Below, piece after piece: positions 8,123-17,971 of a stretch of DNA of 64,000 nucleotides. The DNA is from Psychrobacter luti (GTDB lineage: Bacteria; Pseudomonadota; Gammaproteobacteria; Pseudomonadales; Moraxellaceae), in the NCBI RefSeq assembly GCF_014192115.1, contig NZ_JACHXL010000005.1, positions 1-64,000 on the forward strand, in the 5' to 3' direction. Both the position numbers and the translations under genes were made by a program. Below the pieces are notes generated by a model. It ran no database searches, was not told the origin of the DNA, and worked only from the letters and a program-made list of their open reading frames with translations. Numbering within the stretch: the first letter of the stretch is position 1; the number at the start of each line of letters is the position of its first letter.

Positions 8123-11011
8123 CTATGGTTTCACCGCCACCAGCACACGGATAGAGTCTGGTACTAAAGACAGATTACCCAATGCTTGCTCACCTTGGGC
8201 TTTTAATTGCTCTAAGCGCTCAATCTCTTCTGGGCGGACGTTAGGATTAATCGTTTGCAGATGCTTTAGGCGTTTGATTTCACGTGACCACTGCTGGCTA
8301 AAGCGGGCGCTCGCCTGTTCGCCAATCTCTGCTAGCTGCTGACGGGCAATGTCTTCGGCTTCATAATAACGCTGCTCAATCACATCGCCCCGAACTTTAA
8401 TCACTTGGCGGGCGCGGTTTTTGTCCAAACGCTCGATATGTGGCATAATCATATCAGCGCTGATACGTGCGGATAAATCGCTGCCCTGCTCACTGATAAA
8501 GACACGAATGTTTTGTGTGGTCAACGTCGCTGGCAAATTGAGCAATCTTGGCGCAATGGCTTCGACGCGGAAATTCACCTCTAACATCACCATACCTTGT
8601 GGCATAGCAGCACTTTTGAGCATCGCAACGGTGGTATTACCAAAGGTGCTGGTACTTGCCAGCTCATAAATTGCGCGCATCAATGGATGCTCATGGGTGA
8701 TAAATTCGATATCTTCACGCTGCAGCGCTTGTTCACGTTCAAAGGTCAAAGTCATACCATCTTCATCACCAAGTGGCAGACCGTCGATATAATCGCTAAT
8801 CTCGGTGCTATCAATTGGTGCAATCACCCACGAACCATCGCGCTGGATATTGTGGTCAATATTAGCGGAAGCAAAAAAGCGCTCGATAAATTGCGGCAAT
8901 AGATTATGCCCATCGAATTCACGCATGGCATCAGCGATACGCCCTGCAACGCGTGGACGGCACGAGTTGTACTCTAAAAGACGATCGCGACCGGCTTGCA
9001 ACTGCGCCTCAAGATCCAAACGCGTTTGTAGCGCCGCATCAATGATATCTTGCAATGTCGTACGATTAGCGTCGTTATCCGCACCTTCAAGCATCGGCTT
9101 TAATTCTTGGATATACTGCTCTTGCACGCTTTGCGCGGTCGGTGAAATCTGATTAAACATATTTAGCGCGTCGTTATACCACTGATACAAACGCTCTTGC
9201 GCCGTACCTTGTACATAAGGCACGTGCAGCATGATTTGCTGGGTTTGACCGATACGGTCTAGGCGGCCGATACGCTGCTCTAAAGTATCTGGATTGGCCG
9301 GTAAATCCCACAATATCAGCTGACTTGCAAACTGAAAATTACGACCTTCCGAGCCAATCTCTGAGCACAATAATATCTGCGCGCCTTCACTATCAGCGAA
9401 GAACGCCGCTGCTTGGTCACGTTCAAGCAGGGTCATCTGTTCAGTAAAGATGGCGGTCTTAATACCAGCATGTAGACGTAATACCGCCTCTAAACTTTCA
9501 ACTGTCGCACCACTACGGGCAATCAGCAGCACTTTTTTATGCTTGAGCTCACCCTTTAGGATATCAATTAGCCAAGGCACACGCGGGTCATCTTCTAGCC
9601 AGCTACCATCAGGTTGGTTTTCTTCGCCCCATAGCTGCTCACGCAATTTACCATTGGTTTGATAGCTATCGACCCATGCTTCAGGTAGCGGTAATGGATA
9701 CGGCTGACTGCTACGTCCATGAAAACCTTTGACACTCTCACGGGTATTACGGAATAAAATACGCCCCGTACCATGACGGTCAAGGAGTTCGTTGAGCGCA
9801 TAGGTTCTTAATTTTTCATCTTCATTAATGTTTGCTAATTCATCGATACTGATAGTAAGTAAGCTACTTAAAGCCGCAATTTGACCGTCGCTTAATGGCT
9901 TATCTTCAATCAAGACGCTTGCAACCGCTGCGGTTTCGGCAAAGGCTTCTTGACCATCGATAAATTCATCCAAGTCATCAAAGCGGTCCGGGTCTAATAA
10001 ACGCAGGCGGGCAAAGTGACTTTGCGCACCAAGCTGTTCAGGCGTGGCGGTTAATAGCATCACGCCCGGCGTTTCTTCGGCAAAGTCAGCGATTAAGTCA
10101 TATTTATCATTGCCGCCTTGCGCCTCATCCCAATGCAGATGATGCGCTTCATCGACGACCAATAAATCAAAACCTGCTTCCATCGCTTGGTCATATAAGT
10201 CAGGATGGTCGAGCAATAAATCCATACCAGCAATAATACATTGCTCAGTAGCAAAGACGTTTTGTTCAGGGTCGTGTTCTTTAATAGCTGCCGTACGTAC
10301 CAAATCAAACAAGGCAAAATTCAAATTAAAACGGCGGCGCAGCTCAATCATCCACTGATATTGCAGACTGTCTGGCACAAGGATTAATACGCGCTCAGCT
10401 TTACCTGTTAATAGCTGCTGATGAATAATCAGACCCGCTTCAATGGTTTTACCCAAACCGACTTCGTCAGCAAGCAACACGCGTGGTGCGATACGTTTGC
10501 CAACTTCATGAGCGATATAAAGCTGATGCTCAATAATATCGACGCGCGCGCCCATCAAGCCTTTAAGTGGATGACCCGCAAGCGCCGACTGCATACGTAG
10601 GATATCTTGGCGCAGCTCGTACCAATCACCGCGCTCAATACGACCAGCAAGCAGACGTTCAAGCGGCTTAGCAAGCGTGATATTGGCCGCCAAACGGGTT
10701 TCCATAATGCCGCGCTCGTGCTCATCGACACTGTATTTGAGCACGCCCATCACTTCTTCGACCGCGGTTACGGTATAGGTTTTACCGGCTTGGTCAGAAA
10801 TGCTATCGCCTTCTTTGAACACCACGCGTGATAACGGCGCAGAGTTTTTTGCATAAACGCGGGTCTCTTCACTTTGTGGAAATAGGATATGCACACAGCG
10901 GTCATCGACATCGATGACCACCCCCAAGCCAAGCTCAGACTCCGTATCAGATAAATAACGTTGACCAACGGCGAATTCGGTGCTGTGCAATGAAGCGATA
11001 GAGATAGTCAT
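8123..11011 (-). CDS. rapA: RNA polymerase-associated SNF2-type ATPase RapA
   Basis: RapA (HepA) is a Swi2/Snf2 ATPase that binds RNA polymerase and helps recycle it after termination. The 962-residue length matches the E. coli protein (968). The N-terminal region (about 1-110) forms the Tudor-like polymerase-binding part. Walker A is DEVGLGKTIEAG near residue 180-192, the DEAH box (VVDEAHHLHW) is near 287, and the C-terminal helicase motif VI is QRIGRLDRIGQT. The start MTISIASLHSTEF fits the family. It stands alone with its own terminator. A 713-bp region without genes lies upstream. Confidence 0.95.
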   Translation of the reverse strand: MTISIASLHSTEFAVGQRYLSDTESELGLGVVIDVDDRCVHILFPQSEETRVYAKNSAPLSRVVFKEGDSISDQAGKTYTVTAVEEVMGVLKYSVDEHERGIMETRLAANITLAKPLERLLAGRIERGDWYELRQDILRMQSALAGHPLKGLMGARVDIIEHQLYIAHEVGKRIAPRVLLADEVGLGKTIEAGLIIHQQLLTGKAERVLILVPDSLQYQWMIELRRRFNLNFALFDLVRTAAIKEHDPEQNVFATEQCIIAGMDLLLDHPDLYDQAMEAGFDLLVVDEAHHLHWDEAQGGNDKYDLIADFAEETPGVMLLTATPEQLGAQSHFARLRLLDPDRFDDLDEFIDGQEAFAETAAVASVLIEDKPLSDGQIAALSSLLTISIDELANINEDEKLRTYALNELLDRHGTGRILFRNTRESVKGFHGRSSQPYPLPLPEAWVDSYQTNGKLREQLWGEENQPDGSWLEDDPRVPWLIDILKGELKHKKVLLIARSGATVESLEAVLRLHAGIKTAIFTEQMTLLERDQAAAFFADSEGAQILLCSEIGSEGRNFQFASQLILWDLPANPDTLEQRIGRLDRIGQTQQIMLHVPYVQGTAQERLYQWYNDALNMFNQISPTAQSVQEQYIQELKPMLEGADNDANRTTLQDIIDAALQTRLDLEAQLQAGRDRLLEYNSCRPRVAGRIADAMREFDGHNLLPQFIERFFASANIDHNIQRDGSWVIAPIDSTEISDYIDGLPLGDEDGMTLTFEREQALQREDIEFITHEHPLMRAIYELASTSTFGNTTVAMLKSAAMPQGMVMLEVNFRVEAIAPRLLNLPATLTTQNIRVFISEQGSDLSARISADMIMPHIERLDKNRARQVIKVRGDVIEQRYYEAEDIARQQLAEIGEQASARFSQQWSREIKRLKHLQTINPNVRPEEIERLEQLKAQGEQALGNLSLVPDSIRVLVAVKP

Positions 11012-11724
11012 AAGGCGATGTCTTTTGTACTCAGATGATAAGAAAATAGATAGTTAATGAGGCAAGCTATGTTTACTGGCCAAGCTAGCATTACTGGCTT
11101 AATAGCTCGAACTCATTAATAAGCTGCTGGTCATTGGAGATATCAGCAACGCCCAACTTAAAAGCTAGGTCGATTGATAAAACAGACCATTATATAACGT
11201 TAGCGACTAGATGAGTGCGCTAAGTTGACTTTTCAAGAGCAGATTTTGCCAAGATTGTCCTAACGCTAAGCATAAGTTGGTCTTATAAAACAATAAGATA
11301 ACGACTCACAAGTAAACAAAAAATATTGCCATCATATAATTGTTGCTGTATTGTTAAAAAATGCAATAAGTTATTTCTTTATTCGCTTAATTCTACTAAA
11401 TACCTCTGACTAAATATCTACAGTATTTATTTAGCTGAGCAATATTGAAATGACTGTCTGCTTTTTCTAAGTTTACCGAGTACCTATTATCTGTATCTAA
11501 TCATTAATTGTATCTAATCCCCACTTTTATAGATTCATAGTCGTTATAGATGCTGTCTAAACGCTATAGAGATAGTAGTGCTGATTATAGTCCATTTAGT
11601 TATCGCTTATAAAACCACACATAATTATATTTTATAAGATTAACGATAATTTTGAGGGTCACGCCCCATTAATCCCTTTAATAATATTCTTTGTGCTTCT
11701 TATCATCCAAGGACAAATCCCATC
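11012..11724. other. 713-bp non-coding region between divergent rapA and a sensor kinase gene
   Basis: AT-rich spacer that must hold the promoters of both divergent genes. I see no convincing gene. It contains two short tandem duplications: 18-bp units at 11063-11080 and 11081-11098 (CAAGCTA...TTACTGGC, three mismatches), and an 11-base element TGTATCTAATC repeated at 11492-11502 and 11509-11519 with 17-bp period. AAGGAC at 11709-11714 is the likely ribosome site of the downstream kinase. Confidence 0.6.
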
Positions 11725-14037
11725 ATGAGTGCCTCCAAAAAAGTTGGCTTTTTTAATCAAGTCAGTACCCAAGTTACCACCATTTTGTTCATTGCGTTTG
11801 CGGTCGTACTTGCAGTCGTTGTTTATGTCGTTGAGAAAGAAGGTCATGATAAAATTCGCCTTGAGTCAGCAAAACTAGTCGCTGAGCGTGGTAATACTGC
11901 CGTTAATAGTATTTCAGCCGATATCAATCGCGTCATGCGTAGTGCCTTACTATTACAACAAAGCGCGCAAACGCTGCCACCACAAGAAGCGATTTTACAA
12001 GTCAGTACCGCCAATGCCTTTGATAAGCGTGATTATAACTTATTAGGTAGTGGCGGCATTTGGCCTGAAAAAGGCGCACTTGGTGCCAATACTGCAACCC
12101 ATCCGTTTTTGATGGTGCGTCAAAATGGCGATTATCAAGCGGTACTCAGCGACCCAAACCCTACCAGTCCTTATTATCAAGAAGATTGGTTTAGCGTTTT
12201 AAAATTGCTAAAACCTGAAAGCTGTATCTGGAACCATGTCCGCGCCAGCCAAACCAAAGGCGAGCTGGCAATGAGCTGCGGTGTTGCAATCGAGCGTGAC
12301 AATCAGTTCTGGGGTGCCAGTACCGTTAACTTTACCCTAAACCAGCTACAAGAAAACATCGTGAAGTTAAGCGAAAGCTCGGGCTCAGGTTATATTCTAT
12401 TGCTGGATAACAGTGATAAAGTTATCGCCTCGTCTAACCCTGAACGCTTAAGCTATATTGATGAAAAAACCGGTACGCCGCTTGATATCAAACAAGTTAT
12501 CAACTCTGACCCTGCTTGGAATCCGGTATTAAACTTCTTGGAAGCTCAGCGTAACGAGACTATCGAGCGCGTTGCTGCTAGCGTATCGCCGCAAGTTCAG
12601 CAGGTATTGAACACGATTGATAAAGCAGAAACAGGTGATTCTAAAGGTTATTATTTGGTCAACTACGCCGCTTACCTAAATAATAGTGAAAACAAGCAAA
12701 ATGCCATGGATAGTCGCTTATTGCAGAGCTTTGAGCTGACTAAAGACAACTTCTATAACGGCAGTCAAGCGTACGTGTTTGAGATTCCTGAAACCTATTG
12801 GAAACTTATCGTTGTCCAGCCTGATGCTGAAATTAACGCCATCGCCGATAATCTCAGTGAAAACTTGATTAACTGGATTGCCTTGGCACTATTAATCACA
12901 GCTGGTGTGATTTACTTTATGCTGACTTTCTTAGCCTTTAAACCGCTAAAAGAAACCACTGACAAAATCTCGCAAGCGGAAAACCTGATTAACGATAAGC
13001 AATACAATAAGCTGAGCGACGTTAAATTTGCTGAAGGGCGTAACGAGATTGGACTGGTAAACGGCTCTATTAATGATCTGCTCGACCGAATCCAATCTAA
13101 CGAAGGTAAGCTTGCCAATATCAATCAGCAGCTAGAAATTAAAGTCGAAGAACGTACCGCTGAGCTGCAAGATACGCTAAAAGAGCTGAAAAACTCACAG
13201 CTGCAATTGATTCGTTCAGAAAAAATGGCGACTTTGGGTCAAATGGTTGCGGGTGTTGCTCATGAAGTAAATACGCCCTTATCTTATGTGCAAAATAATC
13301 TTGAAATTATCGGACAGTTGACTGAACAATACGAAGAGCTAATTGAACTGGTACAAGGATTAAAAGGCGTTAAAACTAACGCGGCTTCTGATGGCAAAAT
13401 TGATAAGTTATTGGCAAATATTGTCCGTGCTTCGGATGAAATCCAAGAAGATGATTTGTCAGCTGAGTTAAAAGAGCTGATTAAAGACTCGCTATTTGGC
13501 GTCGAGCAAATCACCGAGATGGTGCTTAATCTTCGTAACTTTGCTCGTCTTGATGAGTCAAAAGTGAAAACAATCGATGTGCGCGAATGTATCGAAGCGT
13601 CATTGAAAATCGCTGGTAACTCTATCAGACATCAAGAAATTATTACTGATTTTGCTCCGACGCCTGAGATTAAATGCTCACCGTCACAGATTAATCAGGT
13701 CTTGGTGAACTTACTCAATAACGCCTCGCAAGCCATGGGAGAAAAACCGGATGGCAAAATCGAAGTGCGTACCCGTGCCGATGACAGCAATGTCTATATC
13801 GATGTTATTGACAACGGTAAAGGCATGAGCGCAGAAGTGCTTGGTCAAATATTCGAGCCGTTCTTTACTACTAAAGGCGCAGGCGAAGGTACGGGTCTTG
13901 GTATGGCCATCAGTCAGCAGATTATGGAGCAGCATAATGGCGACATTAAAGCCGTCTCGACCGAAGGCGTTGGCACTACTTTTACCTTAACGCTACCGAT
14001 TGATAATGATTTAACAGAACAAAGCCTAGCAGCGTAA
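11725..14037 (+). CDS. Membrane sensor histidine kinase with large periplasmic sensor
   Basis: The 770-residue protein has TM1 at about residues 15-38, a roughly 345-residue periplasmic region (Cache-like in layout; the call is inference), TM2 at about 388-411, a HAMP segment, a coiled coil around 465-500, and the phosphoacceptor box GVAHEVNTPLSYVQNN with His513. The ATPase domain follows: N box near NLLNNASQAM (about 660), G1 DNGKGMS, and G2 GEGTGLGMAIS. It has no receiver of its own. The gene for a double-receiver protein starts 72 bp downstream on the same strand, so the two probably form one pathway. The ligand is unknown. Confidence 0.92.
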   Translation: MSASKKVGFFNQVSTQVTTILFIAFAVVLAVVVYVVEKEGHDKIRLESAKLVAERGNTAVNSISADINRVMRSALLLQQSAQTLPPQEAILQVSTANAFDKRDYNLLGSGGIWPEKGALGANTATHPFLMVRQNGDYQAVLSDPNPTSPYYQEDWFSVLKLLKPESCIWNHVRASQTKGELAMSCGVAIERDNQFWGASTVNFTLNQLQENIVKLSESSGSGYILLLDNSDKVIASSNPERLSYIDEKTGTPLDIKQVINSDPAWNPVLNFLEAQRNETIERVAASVSPQVQQVLNTIDKAETGDSKGYYLVNYAAYLNNSENKQNAMDSRLLQSFELTKDNFYNGSQAYVFEIPETYWKLIVVQPDAEINAIADNLSENLINWIALALLITAGVIYFMLTFLAFKPLKETTDKISQAENLINDKQYNKLSDVKFAEGRNEIGLVNGSINDLLDRIQSNEGKLANINQQLEIKVEERTAELQDTLKELKNSQLQLIRSEKMATLGQMVAGVAHEVNTPLSYVQNNLEIIGQLTEQYEELIELVQGLKGVKTNAASDGKIDKLLANIVRASDEIQEDDLSAELKELIKDSLFGVEQITEMVLNLRNFARLDESKVKTIDVRECIEASLKIAGNSIRHQEIITDFAPTPEIKCSPSQINQVLVNLLNNASQAMGEKPDGKIEVRTRADDSNVYIDVIDNGKGMSAEVLGQIFEPFFTTKGAGEGTGLGMAISQQIMEQHNGDIKAVSTEGVGTTFTLTLPIDNDLTEQSLAA

Positions 14038-14109
14038 TCGCTGGGTTCTGTTGTTATTTTAATGATTCTATAAAGCTATATCACTATTATTCATCATAAG
14101 GATACCATC

Positions 14110-15066
14110 ATGAATGAATTGGAAATGGAAACCCCTAGCACCGAGTTAGGGTCTGAAGCGAAACCGAAGTTGGCATTTATCGACGATGAACAGCGTATTT
14201 TACGTTCGATGAAACTGTTGTTTCGTAAAACGCATGACGTCTTTATCACCACTGACCCGACTGAATATATTGACTATATCAAAAACAACCACGTACACGT
14301 CGCGGTCAGTGACCAGCGTATGCCTGAGCGCGTAGGTGTCGATATCTTGCGTGAAGTCAAAGAAGTATCGCCATCTACTATGCGTATATTATTGACTGGT
14401 TATGCTGATTTGAACGCGATTATTGGCTCTATCAACGATGGGGAGATTTATCGTTATTTGACCAAGCCTTGCAAATCTGAAGAGCTACTTGCGGTCGTCG
14501 GACGCGCTACTGAAATTGCTTTGACCTATAACCCAGATGAAGACGCTGAGCAGTTCGACAGCTCGGGCAACAAGCAGACGCTATTGGTCATCGATGAAAC
14601 CAACGATCTGATTGAGCAAATACGTAAGCAATTTTCTAACAGTTATAGAGTCCTGCATGCTAAAGGTTTAGAAGAGGCTTATGATTATTTGGCGAATGAA
14701 GATATCGGCGTTTGTATTACCGACATCAATGTCAGCGGCGAAAACATCGCGCCGATTATCTTTACCTTAAAACAAGATGCGCCGCACTTGGTGGTCTTGG
14801 TACAGACTGAGTTCCAAGATGCGGGTTTGCTAATTGATTTGATTAATAAAGGTCAGGTCTATCGCTGCTTACCAAAACCAATGCGCGCCAGCCTGCTTGA
14901 AATTAGCGTCAACCGTGCATTCCAGCATCATACAAAACTAAAAGCCAGCCCTGAACTGGTCAAACGTTATGAAGTTGAGCATGACCCTGAAAACGACGTA
15001 CGTATTGATTTAAGCAGTCGCGTACGTAGTCTGATTGGTAAACTGCGTAAGCGTTTTTCTTTATAA
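14110..15066 (+). CDS. Response regulator with two receiver domains and no output domain
   Basis: The 318-residue protein contains two consecutive receiver domains. REC1 (about 18-140) has IDDE, phosphoacceptor Asp68 in AVSDQRMP, TGYAD and the Lys of LTKPC. REC2 (about 155-275) is more diverged but keeps VIDE, Asp205 in CITDINVS and the Lys of LPKPM. REC1 resembles the receivers usually attached to HD-GYP or GGDEF domains, yet the protein ends with only a short basic tail (about 275-318) and no DNA-binding or enzymatic domain. It probably acts by protein contact or as a phosphate sink for the kinase encoded just upstream. Confidence 0.9.
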   Translation: MNELEMETPSTELGSEAKPKLAFIDDEQRILRSMKLLFRKTHDVFITTDPTEYIDYIKNNHVHVAVSDQRMPERVGVDILREVKEVSPSTMRILLTGYADLNAIIGSINDGEIYRYLTKPCKSEELLAVVGRATEIALTYNPDEDAEQFDSSGNKQTLLVIDETNDLIEQIRKQFSNSYRVLHAKGLEEAYDYLANEDIGVCITDINVSGENIAPIIFTLKQDAPHLVVLVQTEFQDAGLLIDLINKGQVYRCLPKPMRASLLEISVNRAFQHHTKLKASPELVKRYEVEHDPENDVRIDLSSRVRSLIGKLRKRFSL

Positions 15067-15109
15067 GCATAAAAACAACATAAGTACAAAAACTATTGTC
15101 ACAAAAAAT

Positions 15110-15145
15110 AAAGCCTCTATTTCAACATTGAAGTAGAGGCTTTTT
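15110..15145 (+). terminator. Terminator after the kinase/double-receiver pair
   Basis: The 14-bp stem (15110-15123 with 15130-15143, one G-T pair) has core AAAGCCTCTA and is followed by TTTTTG. Confidence 0.85.
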
Positions 15146-15240
15146 GCTGTAGGCTTTTTGACGTGCTTTTAACGGAGTTTTTGACACGCTTTTTGACTAA
15201 ACCCTGCAACGTGCTACATTAAGCCAATAACTATGTAAGC

Positions 15241-15272
15241 CTATTTAAAATGTAATCTATTTTAAAATAACA
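15241..15272. repeat. Two imperfect 16-bp tandem units
   Basis: CTATTTAAAATGTAAT (15241-15256) and CTATTTTAAAATAACA (15257-15272) lie just before the dehydrogenase gene. The shared CTATTTAAAA core recurs in the 15-bp repeat at 17927-17971. Confidence 0.6.
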
Positions 15273-15290
15273 ATGAGATAAGGAATCATC

Positions 15291-16229
15291 ATGCAAGCGG
15301 TTTTTTTAGACAAAGGTACTTTCTCTGACAATGTCGACTTGCCAGCACCCGCCGGCGTTACTGACTACATTACCTACAATGATACACCTCGGGAGCTGAT
15401 TATTGAGCGCTGTCAAAATGCCGACATTATTTTTACCAATAAAGTCCAAATCAGCTCTGACATCATCGCCAATTTGCCCAAGCTTAAGCTTATCCAACTG
15501 ACCGCAACAGGCATGAATAACGTCGATCAAGACGCCTGTGCTAAGCACAATATAACGCTATATAACGTCGCTGGTTACGCGGTCAAAAGCGTGCCCGAGC
15601 ATACCTTTATGCTGATGCTAACTGCAATGCGCGCTGGCATTCATTATCATGAAAAAGTCGCTGATGGTACGTGGGAAAACAATGGTAATTTTTGCTTGCT
15701 CGATATACCGCTGATAGATTTGGAAGATAAAACGCTAGGTATCATTGGTGTTGGCACTATTGGTAAACGTGTCACCGACATCGCTCGCGCTTTTGGTATG
15801 AAGGTGTTATGGGCAGAGCATCAAGGGCGTACGCCGCGTAATGACGACTATGCAACGTTTGAAGACGTACTGGCGCAGTCTGATGTACTGAGTTTGCATT
15901 GTCCATTAAACGAGCAAACCCAGCATCTTATTAATGCAGATACCTTAGCAAAAATGGCTAAAAAGCCGCTGATTGTTAATGTCGCCCGTGGCGGTATCGT
16001 TGATAGCCAAGCGCTGACCGATGCCATTCATAACGAGCAAGTTATCGGTTATGCCACTGATGTATTTGAGCAAGAGCCGATTGTCAAAGATGACCCTTTA
16101 TTAACCATTGCTAACCATCCGCGTGTGATATTTAGTCCGCATAACGCCTGGGGCAGTAAAAGTGCACAAGAAACCTTGTGGCAAATGCTAAGCAAGCAAG
16201 TGACAGACTTCATCCATGACCGTCAATAA
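15291..16229 (+). CDS. NAD-dependent D-2-hydroxyacid dehydrogenase (glycerate dehydrogenase-like)
   Basis: The 312-residue protein has the standard D-isomer 2-hydroxyacid dehydrogenase layout: split substrate domain, nucleotide loop GIIGVGTIGKRV (about residue 149), catalytic Arg in NVARGGIVD, Glu in DVFEQEP and His in SPHNAWGS. It reduces or oxidises small 2-oxo/2-hydroxy acids such as hydroxypyruvate or glyoxylate; the exact substrate cannot be read from sequence. The ribosome site AAGGAA lies 6 bases before ATG 15291. It converges with the monooxygenase gene and shares a hairpin terminator with it. Confidence 0.9.
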   Translation: MQAVFLDKGTFSDNVDLPAPAGVTDYITYNDTPRELIIERCQNADIIFTNKVQISSDIIANLPKLKLIQLTATGMNNVDQDACAKHNITLYNVAGYAVKSVPEHTFMLMLTAMRAGIHYHEKVADGTWENNGNFCLLDIPLIDLEDKTLGIIGVGTIGKRVTDIARAFGMKVLWAEHQGRTPRNDDYATFEDVLAQSDVLSLHCPLNEQTQHLINADTLAKMAKKPLIVNVARGGIVDSQALTDAIHNEQVIGYATDVFEQEPIVKDDPLLTIANHPRVIFSPHNAWGSKSAQETLWQMLSKQVTDFIHDRQ

Positions 16230-16235
16230 AGGATT

Positions 16236-16257
16236 GTCGCTAACGAGAGTTAGCGAC
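16236..16257. terminator. Hairpin overlapping the stop codon of the monooxygenase gene
   Basis: GTCGCTAAC (16236-16244) pairs perfectly with GTTAGCGAC (16249-16257) around a GAGA tetraloop, between two converging genes. The minus-strand stop codon (16250-16252) lies in the stem. T runs are short on both sides, so efficiency is uncertain. Confidence 0.55.
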
Positions 16258-17881
16258 TAAAACGTAACCAATCATCTTTTATTTTACGGTATTTGAGCAT
16301 CACACGGTCACTTAGATAATTATTAGTGACCCGCCAAGGATAAATATCGCCTTGTTTTGGTAGCTCGTGTTGCGCGCGCTGGACATAGCCTGCCGTTAGC
16401 GCACCCATAACCGTATCTGGCTGCTTATGCGCTTCGCTATGCACAGTTTTTGCTTGCGGTACTGCCACTTGATAATGATGCTTATGCATATGGTTGAGAA
16501 GCCGCAACACATACTGACAAGCCAAGTCGATTTTTAGCGTCCACGAAGCATTGGTATAACCGAACAGCGCCGCCAAATTAGGCACACCTTCGACCAGTAC
16601 CGCTTTGTAAGTCATGCGACTACCAATGTCGACCGACTGACCATCGACATAAACCTTTGCCCCGCCCAGCATTTGTATCTTGAGTCCCGTTGCAGTAACG
16701 ATAAGATCAGCATCAAGGTGTCTACCAGAATCAAACATGATGCCAGTCTTGGTAAAGTGGCTAATTTGATCGGTCATTACGGCAGCTCTGTTGCCACGTA
16801 ACGCCATAAATAAATCACTGTCTGGCACGGCACAAAGCCGTTCATCCCAAGGATTATAAGCGGGCATAAAATGCGCGATATCAACACCGCTGCCTTTTAA
16901 TTCCGTTTTAACGCCACGTTTTAATAATGCTTTCATCACTTTGGGCGCAAACACAGCTGCTCGATAAGTTCCTTGTTGCATCAACACATTGCGCGTGCGC
17001 AGCAGTTTATAAGCTTGCGTTTTTGACAATGGTGAAAACTTACCTGCCAGCCAATCAAGCGCATAATCATCGCCTGGCACACTTGCAACATAGGTCGGCG
17101 ACCGTTGCAGCATAGTAACGTGCTGAGCGCACTGCTCGCTCTCTTCATCCACCATAGCGGGCAGTAACGTCATCGCTGTCGCACCGCTACCAATTATGAC
17201 TACTTTTTTATCGTCATAATTCACATTTTGCCAATGCTGTGGATGGACGATTTCACCTTGAAAATCTGCTTCTTTATCAAAATAAGGGCGATAACCTTGC
17301 TCATAATCATAGTAGCCAGTCGCACCCACGACAAATTTCGCTGTTAAACTAAATACTTCGCCATTTATATGGTTTTTTACCGTTGCCGTCCATTGCTGAC
17401 TATGGCTTGACCAAGACAGCTGCTGCACCTCATGCTGATAGCGAATATGTTCAGTGATACCAAACTCGCGCGCCGTATCAGCAATATAGTTTTTAATATC
17501 ACCGCCTTTCGCCAATACTCGATGGTCCAACCACGGACGAAAACTATAACCAAAGGTCAAGGCATCGGAGTCAGAACGTACACCAGGATAAGTAAATAAA
17601 TCCCACGTACCACCCAAATCTGCGCGTTTTTCTAATACTACAAATCGCTGAATGGTTTTTTGCTGCTTCCTTTTTGCTAGATTTTTTAAGCGACTTGGAC
17701 TTCTATGCCTAAACAGACCTTTATGCTTTTGCTGCTGCAATCGACTGGCCATGCCGATACCGGCAATCCCAGCGCCGATGATAAGTACCTCACAATCGAC
17801 GGGCATATTTGAGGATGCTAGCGATGATTTAGATCTAAAGCGCTTTTTAAGTGCCTGTTTGCCGGCAGTCATATCAAGCAT
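16250..17881 (-). CDS. Flavin monooxygenase, type I Baeyer-Villiger (EthA-like)
   Basis: The 543-residue FAD/NADPH enzyme should insert oxygen into ketones or oxidise heteroatoms. The FAD-binding GAGIAGIGMAS lies near residue 36, the NADPH-binding VIGSGATAMT follows, and the Baeyer-Villiger fingerprint F-x-G-x3-H-x3-W is present as FQGEIVHPQHW. EthA-like motifs GGTWDLFTYPGVRSDSD and YNPWDERLC also occur. An odd feature is a basic stretch of about 30 residues (RHRSPSRLKNLAKRKQQ region) between the GxGxxG helix and the second FAD strand (VVLEKR). AAGGATTGTATT precedes ATG 17881. The physiological substrate is unknown. Confidence 0.88.
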   Translation of the reverse strand: MLDMTAGKQALKKRFRSKSSLASSNMPVDCEVLIIGAGIAGIGMASRLQQQKHKGLFRHRSPSRLKNLAKRKQQKTIQRFVVLEKRADLGGTWDLFTYPGVRSDSDALTFGYSFRPWLDHRVLAKGGDIKNYIADTAREFGITEHIRYQHEVQQLSWSSHSQQWTATVKNHINGEVFSLTAKFVVGATGYYDYEQGYRPYFDKEADFQGEIVHPQHWQNVNYDDKKVVIIGSGATAMTLLPAMVDEESEQCAQHVTMLQRSPTYVASVPGDDYALDWLAGKFSPLSKTQAYKLLRTRNVLMQQGTYRAAVFAPKVMKALLKRGVKTELKGSGVDIAHFMPAYNPWDERLCAVPDSDLFMALRGNRAAVMTDQISHFTKTGIMFDSGRHLDADLIVTATGLKIQMLGGAKVYVDGQSVDIGSRMTYKAVLVEGVPNLAALFGYTNASWTLKIDLACQYVLRLLNHMHKHHYQVAVPQAKTVHSEAHKQPDTVMGALTAGYVQRAQHELPKQGDIYPWRVTNNYLSDRVMLKYRKIKDDWLRFSR

Positions 17882-17926
17882 AATACAATCCTTGTTTTTG
17901 CATGATAAGTTTCAATCTGAATAATT

Positions 17927-17971
17927 TATTTAAAAGAAATCTATTTAAAAGAGACCTATTTAAAAAGGGCT
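17927..17971. repeat. Three 15-bp tandem units overlapping a gene end
   Basis: Units at 17927-17941, 17942-17956 and 17957-17971 share TATTTAAAARRRRYC. The third unit covers the stop codon and last codons of the pseudouridine synthase gene (stop at 17960), so the other two look like slipped copies of that gene end. TTAAAAGAAATCT at 17930-17942 is identical to 60614-60626 in the atp operon. Confidence 0.8.

Noticed and set aside
11659..11847. 62-codon open frame on minus overlapping the kinase start
   Set aside because: No ribosome site or family motif; overlaps a well-supported gene and its leader.
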